Positions 25,296 through 34,753 of a DNA stretch of 64,000 nucleotides are shown in pieces. The position numbers and the translations under genes were made by a program. The stretch is from an uncultured Lacinutrix sp. GTDB lineage: Bacteria > Bacteroidota > Bacteroidia > Flavobacteriales > Flavobacteriaceae. The stretch is from NCBI GenBank assembly GCA_937129145.1, contig CAKZMU010000069.1, positions 1 through 64,000 of the forward strand, written 5' to 3'. Positions within the stretch are counted from its first letter, which is position 1. Every line of letters begins with the position of its first letter. The notes below the pieces were generated by a model. It was not told the origin of the DNA and made no database searches. It saw nothing but the letters and a program-made list of their open reading frames with translations.

Positions 25296-26546
25296 TTATT
25301 TTGTTACAATTTGAACGGTTTCTTGGTAAATTTGTTTTAGTAAAACTGTTTTATTTTCCTCTAAAGCTTTAATAGCTTGACTGTTATAATGACGAATGGT
25401 GTATAGCGATACGTTTTTATAATAATCTACCTTAAAAGTTGCTTTAAGGTGTAAAAGTAATTCTTCAAGATTATCATAGTTATTATCTACACACACCGAA
25501 AAACTTATGGCAGAGTTTTGAATAACATCAACCTTCATTTTATACTGATGCAGTAATTGAAATATATGACTGATATTTTTTTCAACTATAAAAGAAAAAT
25601 CCAATGAAGATAAAGAAAGTAATACCTGATTTTTCTTAACTATAAAACAAGGAATTTTTGGATCAATATTAATGCCTTTACTAACCGAAGTGCCTTTGCC
25701 TTCAGGGTTTTTAAATGATTTCACGAATAAAGGAATTTCCTTTCTTTGCAAAGGTTGTAATGTTTTTGGATGAATGACAGAAGCACCAAAAAACGCTAGC
25801 TCTATGGCTTCACGATAGGAAATGTTGTGCAATAATTGTGCGTTTTCAAAATACCTTGGATCTGCATTTAAAACACCAGGAACATCTTTCCAAATGGTTA
25901 CGCTATTGGCATTTAAACAATAAGCAAAAATGGCTGCTGTGTAATCACTTCCTTCCCTTCCTAGAGTAGTCGAAAAGTTGTTTTTATCACTCGCAATAAA
26001 ACCTTGTGAAATGTTTAAAACAGAGGTGTTTATTTTTTTTGAAATATTATTTTGGGTCGCATCCCAATCCACAGTAGCATTTCTGTAATAATTATCTGTT
26101 TTAATAAATTCACGAGCGTCCAATAGGTTGTTTTTTATTCCTAATTCATTGAGAAAACTACTAATAATAGTCGTTGATGCAAGCTCACCAAAACCAACAA
26201 CTTGGTCGTAAACAAAGTTGTAATTTGGCGATTTATTTCTGTCGAAAAATATATTTAACTCTTCAAATAAATTGGCTACAGTTTTAAAAATGGGATGGTT
26301 TTCATTTTCAAAAAGGTCTAATAAAATAGCATTATGAAACTTTTTAACTTCTTGAATAGAACTTTGTAGCTCCTTAATGTTGTTTAAGTAATTATCAATA
26401 ACACCTTCAAGCGCATTAGTGGTTTTGCCCATTGCCGAAACAATGATTAAGGTGTTATTGTAACCAACTGTTTGTAAGACTTTTGCAAGATTTTTTACAC
26501 CGTTGGCATCTTTAACCGATGCGCCTCCAAATTTAAATATTTGCAT
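25296..26546 (-). CDS. lysC: Aspartate kinase (monofunctional)
   Basis: The enzyme phosphorylates aspartate for lysine/diaminopimelate, threonine and methionine synthesis. The 416 residues start MQIFKFGGASVKDANGVKNL (kinase KFGG motif), with FGELASTTII and TLGREGSDYTAAIFAYCLNA in the catalytic domain. A C-terminal ACT-like region (about 300-400) probably gives feedback control. The sequence is a diverged flavobacterial type. It overlaps the upstream GNAT gene by one base (TAATG), so coupled translation is likely. Confidence 0.88.
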   Translation of the reverse strand: MQIFKFGGASVKDANGVKNLAKVLQTVGYNNTLIIVSAMGKTTNALEGVIDNYLNNIKELQSSIQEVKKFHNAILLDLFENENHPIFKTVANLFEELNIFFDRNKSPNYNFVYDQVVGFGELASTTIISSFLNELGIKNNLLDAREFIKTDNYYRNATVDWDATQNNISKKINTSVLNISQGFIASDKNNFSTTLGREGSDYTAAIFAYCLNANSVTIWKDVPGVLNADPRYFENAQLLHNISYREAIELAFFGASVIHPKTLQPLQRKEIPLFVKSFKNPEGKGTSVSKGINIDPKIPCFIVKKNQVLLSLSSLDFSFIVEKNISHIFQLLHQYKMKVDVIQNSAISFSVCVDNNYDNLEELLLHLKATFKVDYYKNVSLYTIRHYNSQAIKALEENKTVLLKQIYQETVQIVTK

Positions 26547-27028
26547 TAGCTTAGATTTGCTATATAGTTTTTAATTCCATTTTCATCTAGATGTACAACG
26601 TTCCAATCGCGTAATACTTTGGCGCCTTTGGCTTCGTATAGTTTTATGGCGCCTTCATTCCAATCCAGTACTTCCCAATTAATGCGTTTTACTCCAAGAT
26701 TATGGCCATGTTTTACAACTTCGTTAAGTAAAGAGCTGCCAATGCCATAATTTCTCATGTCTTGAGAAACAATTAAATCTTCAAGGTGAAGAATTTTACC
26801 TTTCCATGTTGAAAAACGGTCATAGACTATCGCTGCACCAACAACTACATTATTTACTTCGGCAACAAAACACTTAAAGGCAGGTGAATTGCCAAAACCA
26901 TCTTCAATTAAGCTTTTGGCTGTTACTTCAACAGCATCAGGTTCTTTTTCAAATTCTGCTAACTCTTTAATAAGCCCTAATACACTAGGCATATCGTTTT
27001 TTGTGGCATCTCTAATAGTAAAATTCAT
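26546..27028 (-). CDS. GNAT-family acetyltransferase (diamine acetyltransferase-like)
   Basis: This 160-residue single GNAT domain has TIRDATKNDMPSVLGLIKELAEFEK at the start and acetyl-CoA-binding DLIVSQDMRNYGIGSSLLNEVV. WEVLDWNEGAIKLYEAKGAKVL near the end resembles spermidine/spermine or thialysine acetyltransferases. A polyamine or lysine-analogue substrate is possible. It precedes lysC with a one-base overlap, which hints at amino-acid metabolism. Confidence 0.85.
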   Translation of the reverse strand: MNFTIRDATKNDMPSVLGLIKELAEFEKEPDAVEVTAKSLIEDGFGNSPAFKCFVAEVNNVVVGAAIVYDRFSTWKGKILHLEDLIVSQDMRNYGIGSSLLNEVVKHGHNLGVKRINWEVLDWNEGAIKLYEAKGAKVLRDWNVVHLDENGIKNYIANLS

Positions 27029-27109
27029 TGTAATTTTCTAAGAAATTAATAAAGTCAAAGATAGTTTAAAGTTGATAATATTGTTTATTTATTATATAAC
27101 GAAACCATA

Positions 27110-27117
27110 TAAATTTG
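27110..27117 (+). promoter_or_regulatory. Candidate -7 element of fbp
   Basis: TAAATTTG matches the TAnnTTTG consensus 43 bases before ATG 27160. A TTG that could be read as an earlier start (27115) lies inside it, which argues against that start. No clear -33 element is seen. Confidence 0.45.
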
Positions 27118-27159
27118 TTAAAAAGTACGATATTTGTCAAAACCACAACGCAAGTTTAC

Positions 27160-28167
27160 ATGTCTCAAAAAAATCAAACTTTAGGAGAGTTTATTATTGA
27201 AAATCAAACATCTTTTAAATATACTTCTGGAGAATTATCTCGTTTAATAAATTCTATACGATTAGCTGCTAAAGTCGTGAATCATGAAGTGAATAAAGCT
27301 GGATTGGTTGATATTATTGGAGCAGCTGGAGATACTAATATTCAAGGTGAAGACCAACAAAAATTAGATGTTTATGCCAATGATTTGTTTATCAAGGCAA
27401 TGACAAATAGAAATATTGTTTGTGGAATAGCAAGTGAAGAAGAAGATCATTTTGTGGCTATTAATAGTCAAGATGAAAATCATCAAAATAAATACGTGGT
27501 GTTAATCGACCCTTTGGATGGGTCGTCAAACATTGATGTTAACGTATCTGTTGGAACCATTTTTTCTATTTACAGACGTGTTACAGAAGTTGGTACTCCT
27601 GTAACTATTGATGACTTTTTGCAGAAAGGAAATCAGCAAGTAGCTGCTGGGTATGTTATTTATGGTACGTCTACCATGTTGGTGTACACAACTGGTGATG
27701 GTGTAAATGGCTTTACTTTAAACCCTGCAATTGGAACATTTTACTTATCACATCCTAATATGAAATTTCCTGAGAAAGGTAAAATATACTCAGTAAACGA
27801 AGGAAATTATATTCATTTTCCGCAAGGCATAAAAGATTATATAAAATACTGCCAAGAAGAAGAAGGAGATCGCCCTTATACGTCTCGATATATTGGTTCG
27901 TTAGTGTCCGATTTTCACAGAAACATGATAAAAGGAGGTATTTATATGTATCCTAAAAGTTCAATGAATTCTAACGGAAAACTACGATTATTATATGAAT
28001 GCAATCCCATGGCATTTTTGGCAGAACAAGCTAATGGTAGAGCTAGTGATGGATTTACAAGAATTATGGATATTCAACCAACCGAATTGCACCAACGTGT
28101 ACCTTTTTTATGTGGAAGTAAAGATATGGTTGAAAAGGTTGAAGAATTTATGGAAAAGGCTAAATAA
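27160..28167 (+). CDS. fbp: Fructose-1,6-bisphosphatase, class I
   Basis: This gluconeogenic enzyme hydrolyses fructose 1,6-bisphosphate. From ATG 27160 it has 335 residues, the class I length. It shows [21 protein letters not shown], the metal-binding [15 protein letters not shown] and the substrate-binding [12 protein letters not shown] with [10 protein letters not shown]-terminal [15 protein letters not shown] segment completes the class I set. An upstream TTG at 27115 would add 15 residues but lies within the promoter -7 box. Gluconeogenic capacity fits the peptide-degrading genes in this window. Confidence 0.96.
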   Translation: MSQKNQTLGEFIIENQTSFKYTSGELSRLINSIRLAAKVVNHEVNKAGLVDIIGAAGDTNIQGEDQQKLDVYANDLFIKAMTNRNIVCGIASEEEDHFVAINSQDENHQNKYVVLIDPLDGSSNIDVNVSVGTIFSIYRRVTEVGTPVTIDDFLQKGNQQVAAGYVIYGTSTMLVYTTGDGVNGFTLNPAIGTFYLSHPNMKFPEKGKIYSVNEGNYIHFPQGIKDYIKYCQEEEGDRPYTSRYIGSLVSDFHRNMIKGGIYMYPKSSMNSNGKLRLLYECNPMAFLAEQANGRASDGFTRIMDIQPTELHQRVPFLCGSKDMVEKVEEFMEKAK

Positions 28168-28186
28168 AATATAGAATATAAGATAT

Positions 28187-28218
28187 AAAAAAAGCGAACT
28201 TTTCAGTTCGCTTTTTTT
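28187..28218. terminator. Bidirectional terminator between fbp and the TerB-like gene
   Basis: The perfect inverted repeat AAAAAAGCGAACT/AGTTCGCTTTTTT around TTTC has A and T runs outside, serving both convergent genes. Confidence 0.9.
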
Positions 28219-28232
28219 ATGGTGTTTTATAA

Positions 28233-28664
28233 TTATTGATTCATCGTTTTCATTTCTTCAGTAAACGTATCTAAATCAACATCTTGATGCACTAATTTAA
28301 GAGCTTTATCAGTAATATATTTGGCATTTTCTGCTCTAAAACCTAAACCAATAGCTAACTTCTTAAGCATTTTAACTTGGTCTTTCTCCTCAATATGATC
28401 TGCCCAAACCATTCTTGCCAAATCGAACAAACGCTCTAAACGCCTATCATACGATAAAGGAGGATTGATTGGATGTGTTTTATAATCTTTTAAAATTTGT
28501 TTATAATCGTGTTCCGAAATATTTAAATTTCGAGCTAAGCGATCTAAAAAGGCTTTTTCAGCATCGTTAATAATATCATCGCTCATAGCAATTCTTACAA
28601 TAGCTGCAAAATGATCTTCATTTCGTTTTCTAAAACCGCTATCGAATAAATCTGAAATTGACAT
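28233..28664 (-). CDS. TerB-like protein
   Basis: From ATG 28664 the protein has 143 residues. It is helical with the TerB-like pattern (HFAAIVRIAMSDDIINDAEKAFLDRLARNLNISEHDY), in which acidic residues of the helix pair may bind metal. TerB-like proteins occur well outside tellurite operons in Flavobacteriia and no other ter gene is nearby, so tellurite resistance is not implied. An upstream ATG at 28688 would add eight residues (MHHKKVQI) without family support. Confidence 0.82.
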   Translation of the reverse strand: MSISDLFDSGFRKRNEDHFAAIVRIAMSDDIINDAEKAFLDRLARNLNISEHDYKQILKDYKTHPINPPLSYDRRLERLFDLARMVWADHIEEKDQVKMLKKLAIGLGFRAENAKYITDKALKLVHQDVDLDTFTEEMKTMNQ

Positions 28665-28750
28665 AATTTGTACTTTTTTGTGATGCAAATATAATATTAT
28701 TAATATGTTTTTGTTCTAATAAAATGTAAAATTCTAATCAACATTTATTA

Positions 28751-28758
28751 TATATTTG
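28751..28758 (+). promoter_or_regulatory. Candidate -7 element of mfd
   Basis: TATATTTG lies 16 bases before the GTG start, implying a very short leader. No convincing -33 element is seen. Confidence 0.4.
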
Positions 28759-28774
28759 TCTCAAAATTTTCTTA

Positions 28775-31700
28775 GTGAGTAAAACAACAATCTCGCAAAC
28801 TTTATCACAGTCTTTGCAACAGCAAAAACTGCAAAATACTATTGCCAAAAATCAAACAAGAACACATTTAAAAGGACTTATTGGGTCTTCATTTTCGTTT
28901 GTGGTTACCAATGTTTTTAAAGAAGTAGATAAGCCTTTTCTACTGGTTTTTAACGATAAGGAAGAGGCCGCATATTATTTAAATGATCTTGAACAATTAC
29001 TAAACGAGAAAGACGTATTATTTTACCCAGGAAGTTATCGAAGACCTTACCAAATTGAAGAGACCGATAATGCCAATGTATTATTGCGAGCAGAAGTTTT
29101 AAACAGAATAAACTCCAGAAAAAAACCAGCCATAATAGTAACGTATCCTGATGCACTTTTCGAAAAAGTGGTAACAAGAAGGGAACTGGAAAAAAACACC
29201 TTAAAAATTTCAAAAGACGATAATTTAACTATCGACTTTGTAAATGAGGTGCTTTTTGAATACAAATTTAAGCGTGTTGATTTTGTAACCGAACCAGGAG
29301 AATTTTCGGTTAGAGGTGGTATTGTAGATGTGTTTTCTTTTTCACATGATGAGCCTTACAGAATTGAGTTTTTTGGAGATGAAGTGGATAGCATTCGTAC
29401 GTTTGATGTTGAAACACAATTATCGACAGAGCAGGTTAAAAAAATCAACATCATCCCCAATGTTGCCAATAAGTTTTTAGAAGAAAGCAGGCAAAGCTTC
29501 TTAAAATACATTGCTCAAAAAACAGTAGTTTTTACTAAGAATACAGATGTAATGTTTGAAAGAATCGATAGTTTTTACGATAAAGCTGTTGAAGCATTTA
29601 ATAACTTAACAAGCGATATTAAACATTCAGAACCTGAAGCACTTTTCTGTAATTCTGAATTGCTTAAAAAACAACTGTTAGATTTTAATTTGGTAGAATT
29701 TGGTAGCGTTTCTCTCTTGTCAAACACAGTCGACACGTCTCAATCTATTGAATTCAATATATCACCACAACCTTCATTCAATAAACAATTTGATTTATTG
29801 ATTGATAACTTAAACACCAATCATAATAAAGGGTACAATAATTATATAAGTTGCGTATCTGAACAGCAAGCAAAACGATTCCATGACATTTTTAATGATG
29901 TTGAGCAAGATGTGCATTACAAAACCTTTGTGCTGTCTTTACATCAAGGATTTATTGACCATGACAACAAAATTGTCTGCTATACAGACCACCAAATATT
30001 TGAACGTTACCATAAATTCCATCTTAAAAATGGTTACGCCAAAAAGCAAGCCATTACCTTAAAAGAGCTTGCTAATTTAGATGTTGGCGATTATGTAACG
30101 CATATTGACCATGGTATTGGTCGTTTTGGAGGTTTGCAAAAAATTGATGTTGAAGGTAAAAAACAAGAGGCTATTAAATTGGTGTATGGTGAGCGAGATG
30201 TACTGTATTTAAGTATTCATTCGTTGCACAAAATAACAAAGTTTAACGGTAAAGACGGTAAGCCTCCAAAGATTTATAAGCTAGGAAGTAAAGCATGGAA
30301 AACACTTAAACAAAAAACAAAATCTCGTGTAAAGGAAATTGCTTTTAACCTTATTAAATTATATGCCAAGCGAAAACTGGAAAAAGGCTATCAATATTTA
30401 CCAGATAGTTATATGCAACACGAGTTGGAAGCATCATTTGTGTATGAAGATACACCTGACCAAATCACAGCAACTGCCGATATTAAAGCAGACATGGAAA
30501 GCGAACAGCCAATGGACAGATTGGTGTGTGGTGATGTAGGTTTTGGCAAAACCGAAGTCGCTATTCGTGCGGCTTTTAAAGCAGTTGATAACGGAAAGCA
30601 AGTCGCTATTTTAGTGCCTACAACCATTTTAGCATATCAGCATTTTAGGACATTAACTGAACGCTTAAAAGACTTTCCAGTAACTGTAGATTATCTCAAC
30701 CGATTTAGAACAGCCAAACAAAAACGTGAAACTTTAGAAAATCTTGAAAAAGGAAGTGTTGATATTATTATAGGCACACATCAACTTGTCAACAAAAAAG
30801 TAAAATTTAAAGATTTAGGATTGTTGATTGTTGATGAAGAACAAAAATTTGGCGTGGCAGTAAAAGAAAAACTCAAAACCATTAAAGAAAATGTGGATGT
30901 GTTGACACTTACAGCAACTCCAATTCCTAGGACGCTTCAGTTTAGTTTGATGGCAGCTCGTGATTTATCAGTAATTACAACACCTCCGCCAAACCGTTAT
31001 CCAATTGAGAGTCATGTAATTAGATTTAATGAAGACACCATTCGTGATGCTGTGAGTTATGAAATTCAACGTGGAGGACAAATTTTCTTTATCCATAACC
31101 GTATTGAAAACATCAAGGAAGTTGCTGGCATGATTCAACGTTTAGTGCCTGATGCTAAAATTGGTATTGGTCATGGACAAATGGAAGGGAAAAAACTAGA
31201 ACAGCTTATGTTGGCATTTATGAATGGCGAATTTGATGTGCTGGTAAGCACAACCATTGTTGAAAGCGGATTGGATGTGCCAAACGCCAACACTATTTTC
31301 ATCAATAACGCCAATAATTTTGGCTTGAGTGATTTGCACCAAATGCGAGGACGTGTAGGTAGAAGCAACAAAAAAGCCTTCTGTTATTTTATCACGCCAG
31401 AATATTCCGCCATGACCAACGATGCCAGAAAACGTATTACAGCCTTGGAGCAGCATACCGAACTTGGAAGCGGTTTCAACATCGCTATGAAAGACCTTGA
31501 AATTAGAGGTGCAGGCGATTTGCTTGGAGGTGAACAAAGTGGATTTATAAATGAAATAGGTTTTGATACGTATCAAAAAATACTCAATGAAGCCATTGAA
31601 GAACTCAAAGAAAATGAGTTTAAAGACTTATATAAAGACGATAAAAAAGGCAAAACGTATGTTAAGGACATAACAATCGATACTGATTTTGAGTTATTAT

Positions 31701-32125
31701 TCCCAGATGATTACGTGAATAATATTGCTGAGCGTTTAAATTTATACACCGAATTAAACAATATTAAAACCGAAGAAGAATTAGAAAACTTTGAATCAAG
31801 ACTCCTGGACCGTTTTGGAGAATTACCAATACAAGTCGTGGATTTGCTAAATAGTGTTCGCATAAAATGGATAGCGACCAAGTTAGGTTTTGAAAAAATA
31901 ATAATGAAACAAAACAAATTAGTTGGTTATTTTATAAAAGACCAACAAAGTAGTTTTTACCAAAGTAATGGGTTTACCAAAGTATTGCAATACATTCAAA
32001 CGCATCCTACAAAATGCAAAATGAAAGAAAAACAAACACGTCAAGGTTTACGATTATTGCTTACTTTTGAAAACATTAAATCGGTTAATGACGCTTTAAA
32101 AGCATTACAACCTATTTTGGCGTGA
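28775..32125 (+). CDS. mfd: Transcription-repair coupling factor
   Basis: Mfd removes RNA polymerase stalled at DNA lesions and recruits UvrA. The 1116 residues show the UvrB-like N-terminal module (YPGSYRRPYQIEE, VTYPDALFEKV, EFSVRGGIVDVFSF) and the RNA polymerase-interacting domain (VGDYVTHIDHGIGRFGGL). The SF2 translocase follows, with Walker A GDVGFGKTEVA, DEEQKFG, TATPIPRTL and motif VI MRGRVGRSNKKAFCY. A C-terminal TRCF domain (about 980-1110) completes it. The start is GTG at 28775, close to the -7 element; family alignment tolerates it. Confidence 0.96.
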   Translation: MSKTTISQTLSQSLQQQKLQNTIAKNQTRTHLKGLIGSSFSFVVTNVFKEVDKPFLLVFNDKEEAAYYLNDLEQLLNEKDVLFYPGSYRRPYQIEETDNANVLLRAEVLNRINSRKKPAIIVTYPDALFEKVVTRRELEKNTLKISKDDNLTIDFVNEVLFEYKFKRVDFVTEPGEFSVRGGIVDVFSFSHDEPYRIEFFGDEVDSIRTFDVETQLSTEQVKKINIIPNVANKFLEESRQSFLKYIAQKTVVFTKNTDVMFERIDSFYDKAVEAFNNLTSDIKHSEPEALFCNSELLKKQLLDFNLVEFGSVSLLSNTVDTSQSIEFNISPQPSFNKQFDLLIDNLNTNHNKGYNNYISCVSEQQAKRFHDIFNDVEQDVHYKTFVLSLHQGFIDHDNKIVCYTDHQIFERYHKFHLKNGYAKKQAITLKELANLDVGDYVTHIDHGIGRFGGLQKIDVEGKKQEAIKLVYGERDVLYLSIHSLHKITKFNGKDGKPPKIYKLGSKAWKTLKQKTKSRVKEIAFNLIKLYAKRKLEKGYQYLPDSYMQHELEASFVYEDTPDQITATADIKADMESEQPMDRLVCGDVGFGKTEVAIRAAFKAVDNGKQVAILVPTTILAYQHFRTLTERLKDFPVTVDYLNRFRTAKQKRETLENLEKGSVDIIIGTHQLVNKKVKFKDLGLLIVDEEQKFGVAVKEKLKTIKENVDVLTLTATPIPRTLQFSLMAARDLSVITTPPPNRYPIESHVIRFNEDTIRDAVSYEIQRGGQIFFIHNRIENIKEVAGMIQRLVPDAKIGIGHGQMEGKKLEQLMLAFMNGEFDVLVSTTIVESGLDVPNANTIFINNANNFGLSDLHQMRGRVGRSNKKAFCYFITPEYSAMTNDARKRITALEQHTELGSGFNIAMKDLEIRGAGDLLGGEQSGFINEIGFDTYQKILNEAIEELKENEFKDLYKDDKKGKTYVKDITIDTDFELLFPDDYVNNIAERLNLYTELNNIKTEEELENFESRLLDRFGELPIQVVDLLNSVRIKWIATKLGFEKIIMKQNKLVGYFIKDQQSSFYQSNGFTKVLQYIQTHPTKCKMKEKQTRQGLRLLLTFENIKSVNDALKALQPILA

Positions 32126-32187
32126 TTATTGAAACCAAAAAGTGTGACCTTAAAACGATGTAAGGGTCTTAATAATAAATATTTATA

Positions 32188-33516
32188 ATGTTGAAAAAAC
32201 TAATTTTCGCCTTCTTAATCTTTCCAACTATTTTAATGGCGCAACACACCATTAAAGGTACTTTTTCGCCTGCCGAAGATTACCCTTTTGCAGTACTCTA
32301 CAAAGTAACGCCAACATCAACTCAATATGTGGCCAATACACAAATGGATGAGAAAGGAAATTTTCAATTTGACCTTGATTCTTCAGTTACAAAAGGCATG
32401 TATAGATTGGTGTATGCACTGCCACAAGAAGAGTTTAATTTCGATATAATTTACAATGCCAAGGAAGATATTTCATTAACTTTTAATGCTGAAACTGGTG
32501 TCGATTTTAAATCATCAGTAGAAAATACATTAATGAGTTCGTACACAAATAGCATGTCGCTTATTAGTCAAAGTATTGGAGATTTCTACAACCAACAAAG
32601 TCAGGATAGTTTAGCTTTAATGGAGATTTTTAAAACCCAAAAAGAGACGCAATTAGAATTTGAGAAAGCTGCTGAAGGCACTATAGTAAAGGATTTTATA
32701 ATAGCAAACAAACCTTATGTTCCAGAAGCTTACGAAGATATTTCTACTTACATAACCAACATTAAGAAACACTTTTTTGATTATGTGGATTTTAATAATG
32801 AAACACTACAAAGTTCAAATTTTTTAATCGACCGTGTGTCTAATTATGTATTTGGAATGGCATCTACCAATGAAGATGAAACCACAATTTACAAGCGTAA
32901 TATAGATGAAGTCGTTTCGGCAATGGAAAAAGCGCAACCAGAGATAAAAAGTTCCTTGTTAGAAATAATTTGGCAACAAATGGTAGATACTAACTTTGAT
33001 AGTGTTGCTAATTACATTTCAGACACCTATTTAATTGAATTGGCAGAATCTTTAAATGACACCGAATTGGTGAATGGACTTAATCAATTTAAAAGTTTGT
33101 CCATAGGAAATAAAGCACCAGAATTTGATGTGTTTATAGATGAAGATGGTATTAGAACACCAATATCGCTTTACGATTTAGATGTCGCTAAAAACTATAT
33201 AGTGGTGTTTTGGAGTAGTACGTGTTCGCATTGTTTAATGGAAATTCCGCAATTGCAAGCATATCTTAAAACCTTAAATAATCCAGACTATAAAGTAATT
33301 GCTATTGGTTTGGAAGACGATGCTTATTTATGGGAAAGTGAAATTAAAAAATACCCTGAATTTATGCATGTACTTGGTTTAGGGAAATGGGAAAATAAAA
33401 TAGGGAATAGTTACAATGTAAATGCAACGCCTACGTATTTTATTTTGGATAGCGAGAAGAAAATTACAGCTAAACCTTATGATATTACTGCTTTGAAAAA
33501 GTTTTTAAACAACTAG
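32188..33516 (+). CDS. Exported TlpA-like thioredoxin-fold protein
   Basis: This 442-residue protein has a signal peptide (MLKKLIFAFLIFPTILMAQ), an N-terminal DUF4369-like beta domain (about 20-130: IKGTFSPAEDYPFAVLYKV) and a helical middle. A C-terminal thioredoxin domain (about 305-442) carries VVFWSSTCSHCLMEIPQL with an active-site CSHC and the cis-Pro NATPTYFILD. It probably acts as a periplasmic thiol-disulfide oxidoreductase or assembly factor. Partners are unknown. Confidence 0.85.
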   Translation: MLKKLIFAFLIFPTILMAQHTIKGTFSPAEDYPFAVLYKVTPTSTQYVANTQMDEKGNFQFDLDSSVTKGMYRLVYALPQEEFNFDIIYNAKEDISLTFNAETGVDFKSSVENTLMSSYTNSMSLISQSIGDFYNQQSQDSLALMEIFKTQKETQLEFEKAAEGTIVKDFIIANKPYVPEAYEDISTYITNIKKHFFDYVDFNNETLQSSNFLIDRVSNYVFGMASTNEDETTIYKRNIDEVVSAMEKAQPEIKSSLLEIIWQQMVDTNFDSVANYISDTYLIELAESLNDTELVNGLNQFKSLSIGNKAPEFDVFIDEDGIRTPISLYDLDVAKNYIVVFWSSTCSHCLMEIPQLQAYLKTLNNPDYKVIAIGLEDDAYLWESEIKKYPEFMHVLGLGKWENKIGNSYNVNATPTYFILDSEKKITAKPYDITALKKFLNN

Positions 33517-33532
33517 TTGGTATTCATTTATA

Positions 33533-34210
33533 ATGAACCGAGAAATAATTAATATACTGAAAGATTTAAAAGAAGAACCATCAATCGAAAAAGTTGATCA
33601 TATTATCCTTTTAGAAAAAGTTTATTCTAAATACTCTAGCGGTATAAAAGAGCTAGAGCCAATTGCTCATTTCTATCTGAATGGATTTGACCACTTACCA
33701 GCGCTAAAAGAAAAGCATTTGTGGAATGAATCGAAATTTAATGAAATAAGAAAAAAATTTGTCAATGCTCATTACGAACTGATTCAACTAATTGATTCAA
33801 CAATAAACGACTTAAAGAATATTGAATCTGATTCATTTTATTACAAATTAACAAAAGTGAATTTTTTTGAGCAATTAAAAACTGGAAAAACAGTATTTAA
33901 AGAAATTGATTTAGAAAATATGGACTTGAGAAACGAGAATATTTCTGGGATAACTTTCAAAAATTGTATTATTTCAGCCGATTTCAGAAATTCTAATTTA
34001 AGTAGCACAAAGTTTATAAGAAGTAATATTAAAACTTCTGACTTTCGGAATGCAGATTTGACTGATGGGTTAATGGAGAATGTGTCTTTTGAAGCTACGA
34101 AATTTAAGGGAGCTAAAACGGATGGTTTTATATTTAACGATAATTATTGTCATTCAGTAGAAGGAATCGGACAAGTTGAATTTAATGATTGGATAGTAGA
34201 AACGGAATAA
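33533..34210 (+). CDS. Pentapeptide-repeat protein
   Basis: This 225-residue protein has an N-terminal helical half with no recognised domain and a C-terminal run of pentapeptide-like A(D/N)LxX units (about 124-205: ENMDLRNENISGITF, ADFRNSNLSSTKF, TSDFRNADLTDGL). The repeats form a right-handed square beta-helix. Some such proteins mimic DNA and protect gyrase; there is no basis to claim this here. It starts 16 bases after the TlpA-like gene. Confidence 0.7.
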   Translation: MNREIINILKDLKEEPSIEKVDHIILLEKVYSKYSSGIKELEPIAHFYLNGFDHLPALKEKHLWNESKFNEIRKKFVNAHYELIQLIDSTINDLKNIESDSFYYKLTKVNFFEQLKTGKTVFKEIDLENMDLRNENISGITFKNCIISADFRNSNLSSTKFIRSNIKTSDFRNADLTDGLMENVSFEATKFKGAKTDGFIFNDNYCHSVEGIGQVEFNDWIVETE

Positions 34211-34350
34211 AAGGCGAAACACCAACAAAACCTTGCGATTTATTATTAGTGTGAACTTTTATTCAATAAATCAATTCCCTAGCTCTTTTTACTTTTTTTT
34301 GTTTCTTAACTTGAGAGGATTTTCACGTAATCAAATTATACCAGAAGACG

Positions 34351-34710
34351 TTAAAAATGATAAAAAGCATTTTCCAAATGCTCGATATTATAATCTTTTC
34401 CTTGTTTTACTATAGCAATAATATCAAATCGAATCTCAACATCTAAGTCGTTTACAGTAACATATTCATCAACCGCTTTTACCAAACGTTGTATTTGTTT
34501 TGGTTTTACAAAATCTTGCGGATTACCAAAATCTACTGTAGAGCGGGTTTTTACTTCAATAATAGCCAATATATCTTTTTGCTGGGCAATAATATCAACT
34601 TCAGCTTTATCAAATCGGTAATTGCGCTCCACAATGGTGTAGTTGTTTTTTAGCAGAAAATCTACTGCAAGCTGCTCGCCTTTTTTACCTAGTTCGTTGT
34701 GTTTAGCCAT
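34351..34710 (-). CDS. YraN/UPF0102 family endonuclease-like protein
   Basis: From ATG 34710 the protein has 119 residues, the usual length. It begins MAKHNELGKKGEQLAVDFLL and carries the PD-(D/E)xK core RNYRFDKAEVDIIAQ...LAIIEVKTRS, with candidate catalytic Asp, Glu and Lys. YraN proteins are predicted Holliday-junction-resolvase-like nucleases of uncertain role. The frame is open to 34785, but the extra residues do not look like family sequence and overlap the LD-carboxypeptidase gene. Confidence 0.9.
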   Translation of the reverse strand: MAKHNELGKKGEQLAVDFLLKNNYTIVERNYRFDKAEVDIIAQQKDILAIIEVKTRSTVDFGNPQDFVKPKQIQRLVKAVDEYVTVNDLDVEIRFDIIAIVKQGKDYNIEHLENAFYHF

Positions 34711-34753
34711 CCTTAAAGTATTCAGTCCACAGTATTCAGTTTGCAGTATATAA

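Noticed and set aside
28233-28664. Tellurite resistance locus
   Set aside because: Only a TerB-like fold is present; no terC, terD or terA gene is nearby.
34233-34415. 60-codon plus-strand ORF in the gap before yraN
   Set aside because: It runs into the coding region of yraN on the other strand and has a low-complexity aromatic composition, with no family pattern.
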